Shown here in pieces: positions 52,433-64,000 of a stretch of 64,000 nucleotides of DNA. How positions within the stretch are numbered: position 1 is the stretch's first letter; every line of letters begins with the position of its first letter. The notes beneath the pieces are model-generated. The model was given only the letters and a program-made list of their open reading frames with translations, made no database searches and had not been told where the DNA came from. Source of the DNA: Rhyacichthys aspro (Eukaryota; Chordata; Actinopteri; Gobiiformes; Rhyacichthyidae). Both the position numbers and the translations under genes were made by a program. The stretch is taken from positions 13,185,906 to 13,249,905 of the forward strand of contig CM072160.1 of assembly GCA_036850595.1 (NCBI GenBank), read 5' to 3'.

Positions 52433-52446
52433 GTCACCATGGCAAC
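52433..52446 (+). promoter_or_regulatory. RFX X-box upstream of ttc12
   Basis: GTCACCATGGCAAC is a full match to the X-box consensus G-T-N-R-C-C, two-base spacer, R-G-Y-A-A-C. It lies 111 bases before the ttc12 start codon, the usual place for ciliary genes controlled by RFX/FOXJ1. Confidence 0.75.
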
Positions 52447-52556
52447 CAACAACAGAGAGAAATTTTACTTGGATTAGCCAAGCTAAAGTTACTTTTTGTT
52501 TTTTTTGGTTAGTTTTCTTTTTTTCTTTACGGTCCTTCTCTAAGTCTGCTTTCATA

Positions 52557-55500
52557 ATGGAAAATATGCAAGATTTTGAGAGATTTTTGAACAGTGTTGA
52601 CACAATAAGTAAGTACGGAAACGAGTCTTACATAGTTAGGTTACTGCTAAGCTAAGGAGCCAGACTTGACTGAACGTCTATTTAGCGAAGTGTAGCTAGT
52701 TAGTGCTACTAGCTCGTGTGGCTAGCATATTGCACTTGTTTTTCCTTCGCAGTTCCCATGCGACGACGTTTGCGAAGTGAACAAATGTATGAAACTATAT
52801 TTTCAGGTGAGCTTATGCAGAATCTAAATTCTGCTCACAGTGACATCCAACAAAAGGCCATGAAGGAAGCTGACTGCTATATCGGTGCTTTGAATGAGTC
52901 CTGCAGAACAAAAGTGAACAAGACTACTATCAATTCAGAGCCACTCCTGGTAAAGAAATGCATAATGTTTGGGCTTTCTGAGTTTATATTTTACTTTTTT
53001 TTTTCGTCTGTTGCATTCAGTTCTTCGTTCTTCTTGTTGTCTTTTCTTCTTTTTACAGAACACGCAAAATCCAAGGCCAGGTGAGAAAACTGTGATTTCC
53101 TTGAATGCACCACTAGCTTCTCCAAGTAACACAGGATTTATTTCTACTTAAAGGGAATTCGATGCATATAATTTACATCTGGGCAATTAATGAATAGAGC
53201 CAGCAGAACATTAACTTGAAAGGTTCTTATGCTTCTATTGCTTAGTTAGGGGAAGGAGATAATGTAAAATGTAAATCTATTGTTTCCTACCTCTCAGTGC
53301 ATGATTAAGCACAATCATGCACTCAGGGGTAGGAAACAATAAATTTACATTTTACATGTGAATTGAATGGAAGAATGTGTAATCATAAATCAAGGACGAC
53401 TTAGGTTTACACATTGTTCCATTCAATGTTCAATTCACACAATGAGAAAAACTAACAGTGTGGTGAGGAGTGGCATGATTTTAATTATCTTCCCTTACAG
53501 TTGCTGCTGTAAATTTAGAGCAATAGTTTTGGAGGCACATTTCAGTACTCATGTGTCAATTCTGTTCTGTTAATTGGGATGTGGGATCAGTAAAGAATGG
53601 TTTAGAGGGTTTTTTTTGCATAAAGATGGTAGTTTTGTTGGGTTATCATTTTGTCCTTTTAATATATGATGGCCGTCAAAGTGAGCAATGTTGCCAATGT
53701 CTAAAAATACTCTGTTGTCTCACTTTTCCAAACTTTTAACTAGAGAATTTTATGAAGGTTATGGAGAAAGATGCAAAAGAAAGGGGGGAAAGGAGGAGTG
53801 CAAAACAAAAAAGGGCAACTGGTGGGTGAACCTACATTTAAGTATTTATGTGAAAACTGGTTCTTATATATTGAACACTATGTAACTGATTCTACATTTC
53901 ATTTTGTGTGCCACCTGCAGCTCTTAAAGACAAGGGCAATAAAGCTTATGCTCAAGAAGACTTTGAAACTGCTGTGAAATATTATACTGAAGGCATGGCT
54001 GAACTACAGGATATGCAGCCCTTGTACACCAACAGAGCACAAGTATTTTAATTAATAAAAATTAATATTTGTTAGTTGAAAATAATTAGCTTGATGATCG
54101 TATGTGTTCTTTTTATTTCTCTTGACTAGTACTCATCTGACCAAAAGCAGTGTATTATTATACTTCACCTTGCAACATTATTTATAGTTTTATTTTGAAT
54201 TTTAGGCATACATAAAGCTGGGGAAGTACAAGGAAGCCATTGCTGACTGCGAATGGGCATTAAAGGTAAGACGTATTTGCAGACGTCTACAATTATACCC
54301 TGTTAATAGGGTAACTGCCACTGGCAGAATATAAAGAAATAATGACTATATAACTATACAAAATCTTGTAATAGTCTTTATGCAAGTCTTTAATTCAGAG
54401 TGAATATTTGTGATTTGCTATGCTACTGTTATCAAGGCATAAACATTCAAAACTCATTAGTGTACTCATGTAGTGTGCAACTGATGAAATGCATAGAATA
54501 AAACAACATCTATGATAATTTCCCTCCTTTAGTGTAATGAGAAGTGCACTAAGGCTTACTTACACATGGGCAAAGCATACCTGGCTCTAAAGAACTATAA
54601 TGAGGTGAGTGTAATTGTCATGACTTCTAATCACCTTTGTTTTTTTAAACATGTCTTTCAACACAACTGACAACTCCGCCAGCTGTTGGTTAATTGTGAG
54701 TGTATTAAGTGAAGTCTGTGCGAAGACATACAGTCAAACTTGAAGTCGCTGACAATGTAGAGCTGGAAGCTGGCCATATATTGATTTTCATGACTTTATT
54801 AAAGAGCATTGAACTTCTGTATGTTATCAGTAAAGGTCATTATTTTCCTTTTTTAGTCTAGAAACTGCTTTGAAACGATAGTGAAAATTGAACCTGGAAG
54901 GGAGAATATGATAAAAGGTAAAGTATTATGCAGTTTCATTTATATCATTTTAAATTAAATGACATAAAATAGAAATAATATTTGCTTTATACACAGAAAA
55001 AAAGCTTCCTATACAGTATTTCTTGCCACAATTTATATAGACCTTGCTAAAAAAGATTATATGAGGTTGTTCAGTCTCTTTTGGCTTTTCTTTTTAAATT
55101 CTGCATACAGAATACCTACTACAGGTAGAGTTTGAGGAAGAAATAAATATCCAGGTGAAGAATGCACAACAAGTTTTTGACATAGGAGAAGAGAAGGCCA
55201 AAGCAGTGGTTCAATTGTTGGAGAAGCTGTCACGGCCGGATCATTTGCCTCTGTACTACTGCGGTGGTCTGAAATGTTTGGCACAAGCAGTTGCTAACTG
55301 TAAGTGTTCAGAACTCCCTCACTTAAGTGTCTTTTCTTACCTTTTGTACCCACTCTTTCTTCAACAACCTGCTTCACTTGTCCACCAATTTTCTTCATGT
55401 ATGGGTTCATGAAAGCAATAGATGAGCTGTAAGGCCATAAAGGCAAAGGCTGGGAGAAGAAGAGAAGTTAATATAGCACTTAAGTGCACACATCAAGTAT

Positions 55501-58500
55501 ACTAGGGTGTGGTATCAGGGTTAGCAGGCCATCTCTGAATTTGCTTCATGCTTGATGGCCACAGCATTCACATTGAACATTGATTGCATAGCTGTAGTTA
55601 TAAAGCAAATGCTTTATGTGGATTGTTGTATTTAACAGAGTTTGTGAGATCTCCAGCAAGAATGAACACTGCTCTGTTGTTTTAAAACAAATGCAAAAGC
55701 AAATGAATGAAAACAAATTGTGCAAGGGAAGTATAGTAATACATAGCTGTAGAGCAAATTACTTTGCATTTGTTTAATATGAGCAGCTGACAAACTCTCT
55801 GCCAATTTGACCGATGTGTACTTGTATTATTTGATTTGTGATGTTTCTGATACTCCCTTGGCTTATACTATGATGCTTGATTCTGAAATAATTTAGTTTC
55901 AGAACTGCTGAGCGTGCTGCCCCAAAACCACTAATGTCAGCAATTACATAATGTAATATTGTTTCAAATGACAAGTAATAAGAACTAGGGAGAGCCATGG
56001 GACCAGGTACAGTGCTCTCAAAGGTGTCATGGGTACAACTGCTGTGGGGTGACAGCAGACACTATGAAGCCTAGAAGGTCAGTCTCGGGTGTAATAAAAC
56101 ATCTGAGAAAGCAGGTGTCTGTCCCATAACGTCTTTGACATGGCAGCACTCAAGCACTGCCTTGTTAGATTTGGTTTAGGGCTCAGTTAATGGTGCTACT
56201 GTTCGGTGATGGCATAATTTTAAACCTAAATTGGAGATCTTCTGAACAACAGGCAGTAGTAATATAGGCATTTTTTACAGTAACCTTATATACTGAGGTT
56301 AACCAGTAAATCCAGTAGAAAGACAACGTAACTAACCAAAAATTCTAATCTATAATGTAGTTAGACACAGGAACTTACAAGTACGGTGTACACGTCTGAG
56401 TGTAACTGATATTTGTTTACCAAGTCCTCTACAAGCAGGCCATTGTGAAACCTACAACCTTCAGTTGCTGTGTGCTCTCTACTCTCGTTAGTTCATCCCT
56501 CCTCTATCAACTGCTGATATTTTTGTACGTTTTTGACCCAACAAATGACTTTGAAACTAACCTCCACCAACAAAACTCTTTTTAGCAATTGCCAAAAGGC
56601 ACAAATCACAGGTTTTTGTAAAAGAGTCAAACAATTCATCAAGGGCAACAGTCAAGACAGTTATTCATGCCATATTACTTACTAATGAACAATAAGATGT
56701 CCATAAGTTATGTTATAGCTTTAAGGTCTTGCTTCACTTTTGTATGGCTGGTACTTTAGCCACCGCAGATGGGGCTGATTGAGCTTGAAGTGTGTTGCTG
56801 TTCTTATAATATTCCTTTGCTGCCTGTCTAATGCATTATAACACTTCCTATCTTACCATCTGTCTTAACGTTTAATTCACATTAAGAGTTGTTATTGCCA
56901 CTCAAAAGACACGTAAGAAAACTGTGTGTGTTATGTTCAAATTCCTTAACTACAACATGAACAGTACAACTCTCTCCCTCAGTGTATTTTATTTAGTTTT
57001 GTTCCACCATGCCCTTGGATGTAAACCAGCTAAACTGAAAGGAAAAGGTGGGGCTACATCCATGGAGATGATTTATGGTCTTCTGTCTCTTCACACTTTC
57101 CGCTGTTCTGTCTCTAACAGGTACTGGACAGACCCTTTTCAGGCTGAACAATGGCTTTACTATTATCAACTGCAATGACACAGTGAAGAGGTAAGGAGAC
57201 CAGAGGGAGAGGTAGCTGTCAGGCCTCAGAGGAGCTTTGACAGATGGACCTAGAGACAAGCACATACAGAGACAATGATGACCTAAACTAGGAGATCATT
57301 CCCCTCCCTCTCCCCACTCTCTTTCCTCTCTTCTGTCATGTTGTTTGTGCATTAGACCAAAAAGGAAAAGATTATCTCTGTGGAGATAGAGATGAGCAGA
57401 GAAAGATCTCACAATGAGGAGTAGTTTTCTATTGATAAAAATTACGACTCCCATTGTTATCATCAGTATGGTTATTAATGTGTCACATAGTTTTCTAGAA
57501 ATGTATTGTTACCACTGGCAGTATTTATGTTGGATACAAGCACTAAACGCTGTATATGACCAATAGAAGTCATGTAAGGCCATTCTCTAGGGCTACTCAA
57601 AGTTACATCAATCTCTATTATTTTGAAAAGATCAGAAAGTCCTCAAACTTTTTGAAATAGTTTATTAATTTCATGAATATGTGATTAAGACTTAGGTAAT
57701 TACTTTTGAGTAGCATTAAATTTGATTGACTTTGATTGATTAATGTATATTGCACATTGCATGAAATATGAGCTAAGATGGCAGTGTCACCTTTATTTCT
57801 TAACAGTTGTCTTTTGCGAGAAACATTGGATCCGGTCAACCAGGAGCTCCGTGTGTCTGTTCTCAAATTATGGCGAGTTTTATGTTGTGGAAATGGTAAG
57901 TAGACAAATATACTATATGCTACACATTTGTAATTATCACAAATGGCTTTCAATGTGGCCAATACAAATTTATTTTAATACAGTGCTTCAGTATTATGTT
58001 ATGTTTTGTTGTGAATCCACAGCTTGTCAATGTAAAGACATAAGCAGTTTTCTGTAAAACAATAATATGTGTTTGAATATGGGCCCTTTTGTTTCAGATG
58101 TCAACCAGGAAACCTTGATGATATGTCCAGTCTTCAGAAATTCAATTGTCCAGTTTGTGGTATCAGATGATATAGCAGTACAGCAAGAATGTCTGGCTAT
58201 ATTACATTTGTACTCAAAAAAGGCTCGTGGCAGACGGTTGGCTGTTGACAACCTTGATATGCAGATGTAAGTACTATACTAGAAGTAGAAGTATACTTTT
58301 GCTGGAAATACAACTGTAGATAATAAAGTCATATAAAGACTGAATATATGGAATAGGGAGACTCTATGCTCAGCTGTGTGGGTTTTATTTGTCTGTCTAG
58401 TTGTCACATTGAACATTCAAACTGCCTATATTATCGTCGCTTAAGCTGTAAAGGTCAGAAAAGGCCTAAATAATACAATAGTACCTGTTCTGCGCATGCG

Positions 58501-61500
58501 ATAGCATCTAATTACCTGCTGATTTAGTTTCATAAAATGAGATTGAATTAGTGATATTATTACCCCATTAAAATGTAATTAGAATCACTTTTTTTGGAGC
58601 AAAGGGGAACATAGTCATTACCTCATTATCTCTCTACAAAACATTCATGGAAACCTGATGGTAGTTCATAGAAAGATGGCATTTCATCTTTTGTTTAACC
58701 TTTATACTTTATGGCTCTTTTTGATCTTATTTACTGTATTACTCTCTGCTTCCTGTGGCTCTAAAGGTTAGCCAAGAACCTCATGGCATGCATCTCAAAG
58801 CCCAAGCAGCAGCAGGAGGACACAGCAGTCAACATTTTGGAGAATTTTGCATCAGAAAATAGGTACTGTTCATACACAAACAAACAAAATCACCTGAGAT
58901 GCCTTTCACACACTATAAAAAAAGAAAAGAGTGGCATGTGAAATTTGTTAAAGATGTAATTTGGTATTTTTTCACACCTAACAACTGATAAACCCTCCCT
59001 AACTGAATGTTAATGGAAATGCCATTTGTAACTGCTGTTAGCTTTATGTGAAAGTAGACATGAAAAGGACAACCCAGGCTCACTAACACAGCAGGATATA
59101 AGTCGAGGTGTCAGGCAGTGAAATGCTAAGATCAATTCTCCTTGTCTAAAGCTCAAAGAGCCGGTCTATCCTACAGAGGTTTTCTCTTCATTGTAGCTAC
59201 ATATGCTCAGACTTGTCAATGTGAGGCTTTGATCAGGGTTTTTGTTCTGCATTGTGTTGAAATGTTGTTGCTTATGTTTGATAAAGGAAGATTGCCCATA
59301 TTTTATGAAGAAAATATATTATATTATATATCATATTACATATGAATATTACATTAATATTTTACAGTCAACAGTACTTTGTTGTAATGGACAATTGTTG
59401 TTTGCGTTTCAGATTTTGCTGTCAGTTAAGGACTGGGGTGACAGAGACAGTCACAATACCTTTCACAAACATACTGGTAAGATGTGCACACTTACAGGCT
59501 TATATTCTGCCTGTGCTGTGATATTTAAGATACATATGTGAATATGCACACAATTATGGGTAATTTTGCAACATTCTTTTGCTTTCAGAGTAATATCAAC
59601 AAGTTTAGTCAGCCTGTCCTTCCATCGTTGATATCAGCCATCAGCTGTCTGGTTCGAGATGACAGCATCCGCCACAAACTATCTCATGATTCCAACTGCT
59701 GGAAAGCCTTTCTTGCTGCTATTGTTAGTGCAGACCCTTTCAGGAAACTGAAAAATCAATGGTTTATTATGTCAAAATCCTATCAATATCACTAAGGATT
59801 TTTTGTTTGTTGAAATATGCTCTTTGAACTTCTGCTGTTTATTTTAGAAGCAGTGCGGTGCTGTTGAATGCAGAGATATTCTTTACCCTTTGCTTGGACT
59901 GATGATCAACCTTTCAACGGTTTATTCACCAGCAATTGAGGTAAAATGAATGCAGGACAAGATTTATATTATAATACATCACACATTCATGTACCATTAA
60001 GATCCATCCTCCTTTTTGCTCCCCCAATTATTATTGTTAAATAAACATAATTTAGGTTAATACAGCTGTAAACAAAAGAGCAAAGGTCACCGTGTGAGAC
60101 AAGTGTGAAATGTAAAGTGTGATGGCACCTATTCAAATGTGAAATGTATGTGAAAATTGGATTAGACAAAAGTAGCCGTGTTTTTGTTTTTTTCATAGGA
60201 GCATGCGGTGTCTGTCTGTGACTGCTGTCTAGACATGCTGAAGGATAATGATGGAGGAGTTGTCACTGTAAGTGAACCATAGAGTCCCAGCACACGTTGC
60301 ACAATATTTAGCTCCATTTCATTGTGACTTGAAAACTTTTTCTTTTCCAAGCTGCTATGTATAAAAATATCTACAAGGCATACACCTTGTAGACATTTTT
60401 ATACATAGCAGAACTAAGTCACACATTTGTGAAAACAACACAAAAGTGTATATACTGGACCCTGTATGAGTCATTGCAGTTGATTAAAACTCCAGTTCTA
60501 GGTGCTGGCATCTGTGTTAATGACTGTTTCACACAGTCTGTGCAATGCCCTCAGAGCAATACACTTTCACCCCTCTATGGCCTTTCTTGTTTCAATACTC
60601 ATTCACTCCTCCACTTATTTCTGTCACCTGCTCCTAAAATCCCTTTTATTTATCCAGTATATGAGAAGTTGATATTTGACATTGCCCACAGAGAATGAAC
60701 ACACCAATTACACACACCAATTGCATTTATCTTGTTCCATCTAGCACAAAAAGTAAGGAAATTTGTGTTTGGTAGATTATTTCTTTGTTGAAACAATGCT
60801 CCTTGGCAATAAATCTAATATCATTGGAAAGTCTGTTTATTTCCCTTTTAAATGGTGCCACATTTGTAAGGAATATGCATTTGTGGGATGAGCAGCAAAG
60901 CTGAGTATGTGGGTTGCGCCCATGAAATTTGCCAGATCTTCTCTGCCAATGCCAAACAGCTTATTCTGCCATTGACTCTTGTTTGGTGTTTAGTGGATTG
61001 GATGATTGAAGTTTGAAGAAACAAGACATATTGGCAATTTAATTTAACAATTTATCCATTTAACAAACAGGAGCCTCAGTAGTGTGTGGAGGAAAAGCCT
61101 GGCATCTCCTCCTGGTCACAAGCCTGGTCACACACTGCAGTGGGATGGCATCCCATTCTTCAACCAGCATTTGTCACAAGTCAGCCAATGTGGTTGTGTT
61201 GGTCACACTGGCATAAACAGCACGCCCAAGCTGATCCCATTAGTGTTCAATGGGGTTGAGGTCAGGACTGCTGGCAGGCCATTCCATCCTCTCCACTTCC
61301 ACATTCTGGAAGTAGTCTTTGATAAACCCCGCTCTGTCGGGACGAGCCTCGTCATCTTGGAGGATAGAGTTTGGTCCCAGACTGTGGAGATATGGAATTG
61401 CCACTGGTTGCGGAATCTCAGCTTGATATCTCTCTGCATTGAGATTGCCTCCAATGATGACAAGCCTCGTTTTCCCAGTGAGGGAGATGCCGCCGCACAG

Positions 61501-63565
61501 CATCACACTGCCTCCACCAAAAGATGTTACTCTTTCGGTGCAGCAATCAGCATAGCGTTCTCTGCATCTTCTCCACACTTTGACCCTATGATCCAACTGC
61601 TGCAGGCAGAATCTGGAGTCATTGCTGAACATAACGGTTCTCCACATGTTCAGGTTCCAGTGCACGTGTTGCCGACACTAGCGCAAACGGGCCTGGTGGT
61701 AAAGGGCAGTCATGGCAGGTCTCCTGGCAGCCCTATGAGACCGGAGATTGGCTGCGTGCAGTTTGTTCTGGGTTGTCTGGGCAGAGAGCTGTTGGCCATA
61801 TTGTCCGGCAAACCTTGACTGCAAATCTGTAGAAGACAGCCTACAGTACCTTAGTGCTGACAGGGTGAAGAAACGGTCTTCTTAAGGTTTTGTTTTCCTC
61901 AGACGCCTGTCTCTGACATCCCCCATTATATGGAACTTGGCCTTCAATTTGGAGATGGTACTAGGGCTCACTCCAAACAATGCCGCAACTTGGTTTTGTG
62001 GAACACCACCTGAAAGTTGCCCTATCGCACAGGCCCTATCCAGATCAGTCAAACGTGGCATGCATATTCTTGGAGCTGACACCAACTGACCACTGTAGCA
62101 GGGCCCATGCTCACAGCTGGGTACCAGGCTCAAAACAAGAGTCAATAGCAACAGCAAAATAAGCTGTTGGCATTGGCAGAGGAGATTTGGCAAATTTTTC
62201 ATGGGCGCAACCCAAATACTCAGCTCTGCTGCTCATCCCACAAATGCATGTTCCGTACAAATGTGGCACAATTTAAAAGGGAAATAAACAGGCTTTCCAA
62301 CAATATAAGATTTATTGCCAAGAAGCATTGTTACAACAAAGAAATAATCTACCAAACACAAGTTTCCTTACTTTTTGTGATAAGTTTAGTTGTTCACTTT
62401 ATATCATTTTGTAACTTTTGTCCTCACATTACTATAATATACAGTACCTGAATAACTGCATGATATAAGTTATTATGTATTGTCAGCAACAATGTATCTG
62501 TCATTTTTTCCTGGGGATAATAGCGCTCTTCCTTTTATATAGGATCACTATAATTTTGTGTTTACTTTAAAATAAGTTTATGCTTTTAAATTTCAGGTTT
62601 TTCTTCCATACTATTCTTCTCCATGTCAAGCTGTTTTCATTTTTCTGTCCTTTTTCTGTAAAGAAGAATTCTGTTTTCTTATATATTTTTTGTATCTTGT
62701 CATCCCTAGCTTCCCTAAAGCCTGAATTCTTTTTTGTCCCCCCAGAGAGCCACAGGTGTGCTGAGCAATGTCCTCCCACAGTCGTCTCAGGCTGTTCAGT
62801 TTGGTATTCAGAGAGGGGTGGTCAGGACCTTGCGCCAACTGTTGAAGGTGCATATTGTGCTTACATTAAATCTCCTGTCAAACATTAAAACCCACCTTAA
62901 TACAAGCTGGCTACAGCTCTGCATTTTTAGATAATTTTGCTACAGTTAAGTTTTCTTTTCCAAATAGTACTTCTCATTTGATGTGCACTATAAAGTTTAG
63001 AGTTACTTACATGTAAATTTGTTTCCTATCATTGGATATGTGTGTCTGGCCACACAGGGAACAGGGCAGTCTGCCACTAAGTATGCCATTAGGACTCTGA
63101 CTGTGTGCACTGCTGCCAGTCACTTGGCCCGGGAGGAGCTGGTGAAGGCTGATAAAAGTAAGAAGTGATTGACATGAGAGAATTACTTTTACAACCCTCT
63201 TCATCAGTCAAGAGTTGACCCAATATGCAAATGATGCTGATCTACATCGACATAATTGTTCATGTATTCTGTTCACAAATAAGAAACGCTTGCTCTTAAT
63301 ATTAACTAACCTTTTTTTTTATATGTATTTTTACAGGGCTGTCCATTTTGCGTCAGTTGTTGGAGTCCAGCTGTGATGAGGTTGTTTCAGGAAACGCTGC
63401 CCTGTGTATGGCGCACTGCCTTGAGTTGAATGGAGTTGCTAGTAACCTGCTAGGCACGGACACTGTGCTGCTGCTGCTGCGCCACGCTGCGGGCGACACT
63501 AAGAGGACAGCTGTGCAGCAAAATGCAGCGATAGCTCTTGGGAAATTGTGCCGATCTGAGCCCAG
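52557..63565 (+). CDS. ttc12: TTC12, TPR/ARM-repeat dynein-arm assembly factor (lacks the last exon or exons)
   Basis: Human TTC12 is a cytoplasmic co-chaperone-like factor for assembling axonemal dynein arms. Exons: 52557-52608, 52807-52949, 53059-53080, 53744-53821, 53921-54042, 54206-54265, 54533-54604, 54857-54917, 55111-55299, 57121-57190, 57807-57895, 58098-58266, 58767-58862, 59413-59476, 59589-59723, 59848-59940, 60199-60267, 62746-62847, 63058-63157, 63337-63565: 671 codons plus 2 bases (human 705 aa). N-terminus MENMQDFERFLNSVDTISEL with SDIQQKA. Three TPRs at about 99-205 (ALKDKGNKAYAQEDFETAVK, YTNRAQAYIKLGKYKEAIAD, CTKAYLHMGKAYLALKNYNE). ARM-like helical repeats follow (LFRLNNGFTII, SVLKLWRVLCC, DILYPLLGLMINLS, NAALCMAHCLELNGVASNLL, NAAIALGKLCRSEPR). 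The weak donor GTTAGT at 59724 is the least certain junction. An alternative acceptor for exon 2 exists at 52752. Confidence 0.95.
53262..53357. repeat. 96-bp near-perfect palindrome in ttc12 intron 3
   Basis: Two 45-base arms (53262-53306 and 53313-53357, three or fewer mismatches by eye) separated by the 6-base loop AAGCAC. Immediately to the right, a second inverted pair (53356-53379 with about 53411-53441) continues the structure. Probably a fold-back element. No coding content. Confidence 0.85.
60352..60411. repeat. 27-bp-arm hairpin in ttc12 intron 17
   Basis: Arms 60352-60378 and 60385-60411 are inverse complements with one mismatch, with a 6-base loop (CATACA). The size resembles a short palindromic MITE or a miRNA-type hairpin. 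Nothing in the sequence decides between them. Confidence 0.8.
60744..62380 (-). mobile_element. Tc1-like DNA transposon, decayed, with ~225-bp terminal inverted repeats
   Basis: It sits inside ttc12 intron 17, antisense to the gene. The ends CACAAAAAGTAAGG (left from 60745; right inverse ending at 62379) start inverted repeats of about 225 bp, flanked by TA at 60742-60743 and 62381-62382 as expected of Tc1 insertion. The minus-strand transposase has an N-terminal HTH piece (61882-62202: MPRLTDLDRACAIGQLSGG, GVSPSTISKLKAKF) and a DDE domain piece (61240-61665: MFSNDSRFCL, SFGGGSVMLCGGISL, PNSILQDDEARP, SSPDLNPIEH). The two pieces are in different frames, with stops between 61665 and 61882, so the enzyme is broken. 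The long plus-strand open frame at 61084-61818 is only its antisense. Confidence 0.92.
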
Positions 63566-64000
63566 GTGCCCTCTCACCCCACTCTTTTAATCGAATGCAG
63601 CTGATTACCTTGGATGAAGTAGCCTAGGGGAGCACTTATAGGGTCAACAAAATGCCACACTCACAAACACTAAACCAATGTGATAGCAGTCAAATGTTAT
63701 GATTGTAGACCGTGCATAAAGTAGCCTATGTCTAGAAGTAGCATGCTTATTCAGGTACTGTATTCAGTTTGTATTGAGTGAACAGTTTCTTAGCTTGTCA
63801 GCTTTCCTCTTTGACAAGTACAACTCTATAGCAGAAACACTCCATGGATTGAAAAGTGGGTGAACTAAAAAAGGCTTGGTTATAGATGGAAGAATTGAAG
63901 TCTGTACCACAGCCATGACAATGATGGTGATAGTTAGCAGCGTAAGAGTAATCCCTTTGCGCACTGTTGGCTTCAACTGATTACTTAACCTTTACAGTGG
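63566..64000. other. ttc12 intron continuing past the window
   Basis: Begins with a donor at 63566 (AG|GTGCCC) in phase 2. No further exon is visible before the window ends. Confidence 0.7.

Noticed and set aside
52196..52603. Minus-strand frame of 135 codons over the ttc12 promoter and exon 1
   Set aside because: Antisense to a well supported exon and X-box, low-complexity Lys/Phe-rich, no family resemblance.
61084..61818. Long plus-strand open frame of 244 codons
   Set aside because: It is the antisense of the Tc1-like transposase region and shows no protein family motif of its own.

Overview
This window is vertebrate nuclear DNA, almost certainly from a teleost fish. The genes are split by GT-AG introns, the intergenic DNA is AT-rich and full of fish-type transposon debris (Tc1, non-LTR, Ty3/gypsy and hAT-like), and sik2, layn and ttc12 lie together as on human 11q23. 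All exon models below were read by eye from splice signals, reading-frame phase and protein similarity; no alignment software was used.

Layout, left to right: the 5' end of sik2 (minus strand, 378-3351), with a promoter region rich in cAMP-response-like sites; complete layn (layilin, minus, 5449-7851); a ZPLD1-like zona-pellucida-domain membrane protein (plus, 10427-12409); a small exchangeable-apolipoprotein-like gene (minus, 12773-13929); a 34-exon gene for a roughly 1,761-residue single-pass membrane protein I cannot name (plus, 15198-30005); a tiny CD225/dispanin (IFITM-like) gene (minus, 30400-30875); a broken copy of a HIPK-like kinase gene (minus, 33903-35954); about 9 kb of transposon remnants; the intact HIPK-like gene (minus, 44966-50451); and most of ttc12 (plus, 52557-63565), which runs off the right edge.

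The most unusual item is the HIPK-like gene. Read exon by exon, 20 exons join without a frame break into 973 codons. They encode a catalytically competent-looking HIPK-type kinase followed by a second HIPK-type domain that has lost the HRD-type and DFG aspartates, so the layout is a JAK-like kinase plus pseudokinase. Each domain is followed by phase-symmetric exons carrying a repeated V-K-x-A-x-P-E-N-T motif. The adjacent copy has lost the first 12 exons and has a 5-bp frameshift.

The second unusual item is the unnamed membrane protein. It has an ephrin-receptor-like Cys-rich ectodomain and a long cytoplasmic tail of coiled coils plus roughly ten D-P-x-T-G-x-x-x-P-x-x-G repeats. A 44/46-bp minisatellite inside it has copied an exon end together with its splice donor about ten times.

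The neighbours do not form one pathway. sik2, layn and ttc12 are conserved neighbours; the ZP, apolipoprotein, unnamed and kinase genes look like lineage-specific content between them. ttc12 (a dynein-arm assembly factor in its human form) has a textbook RFX X-box just upstream of its first exon.
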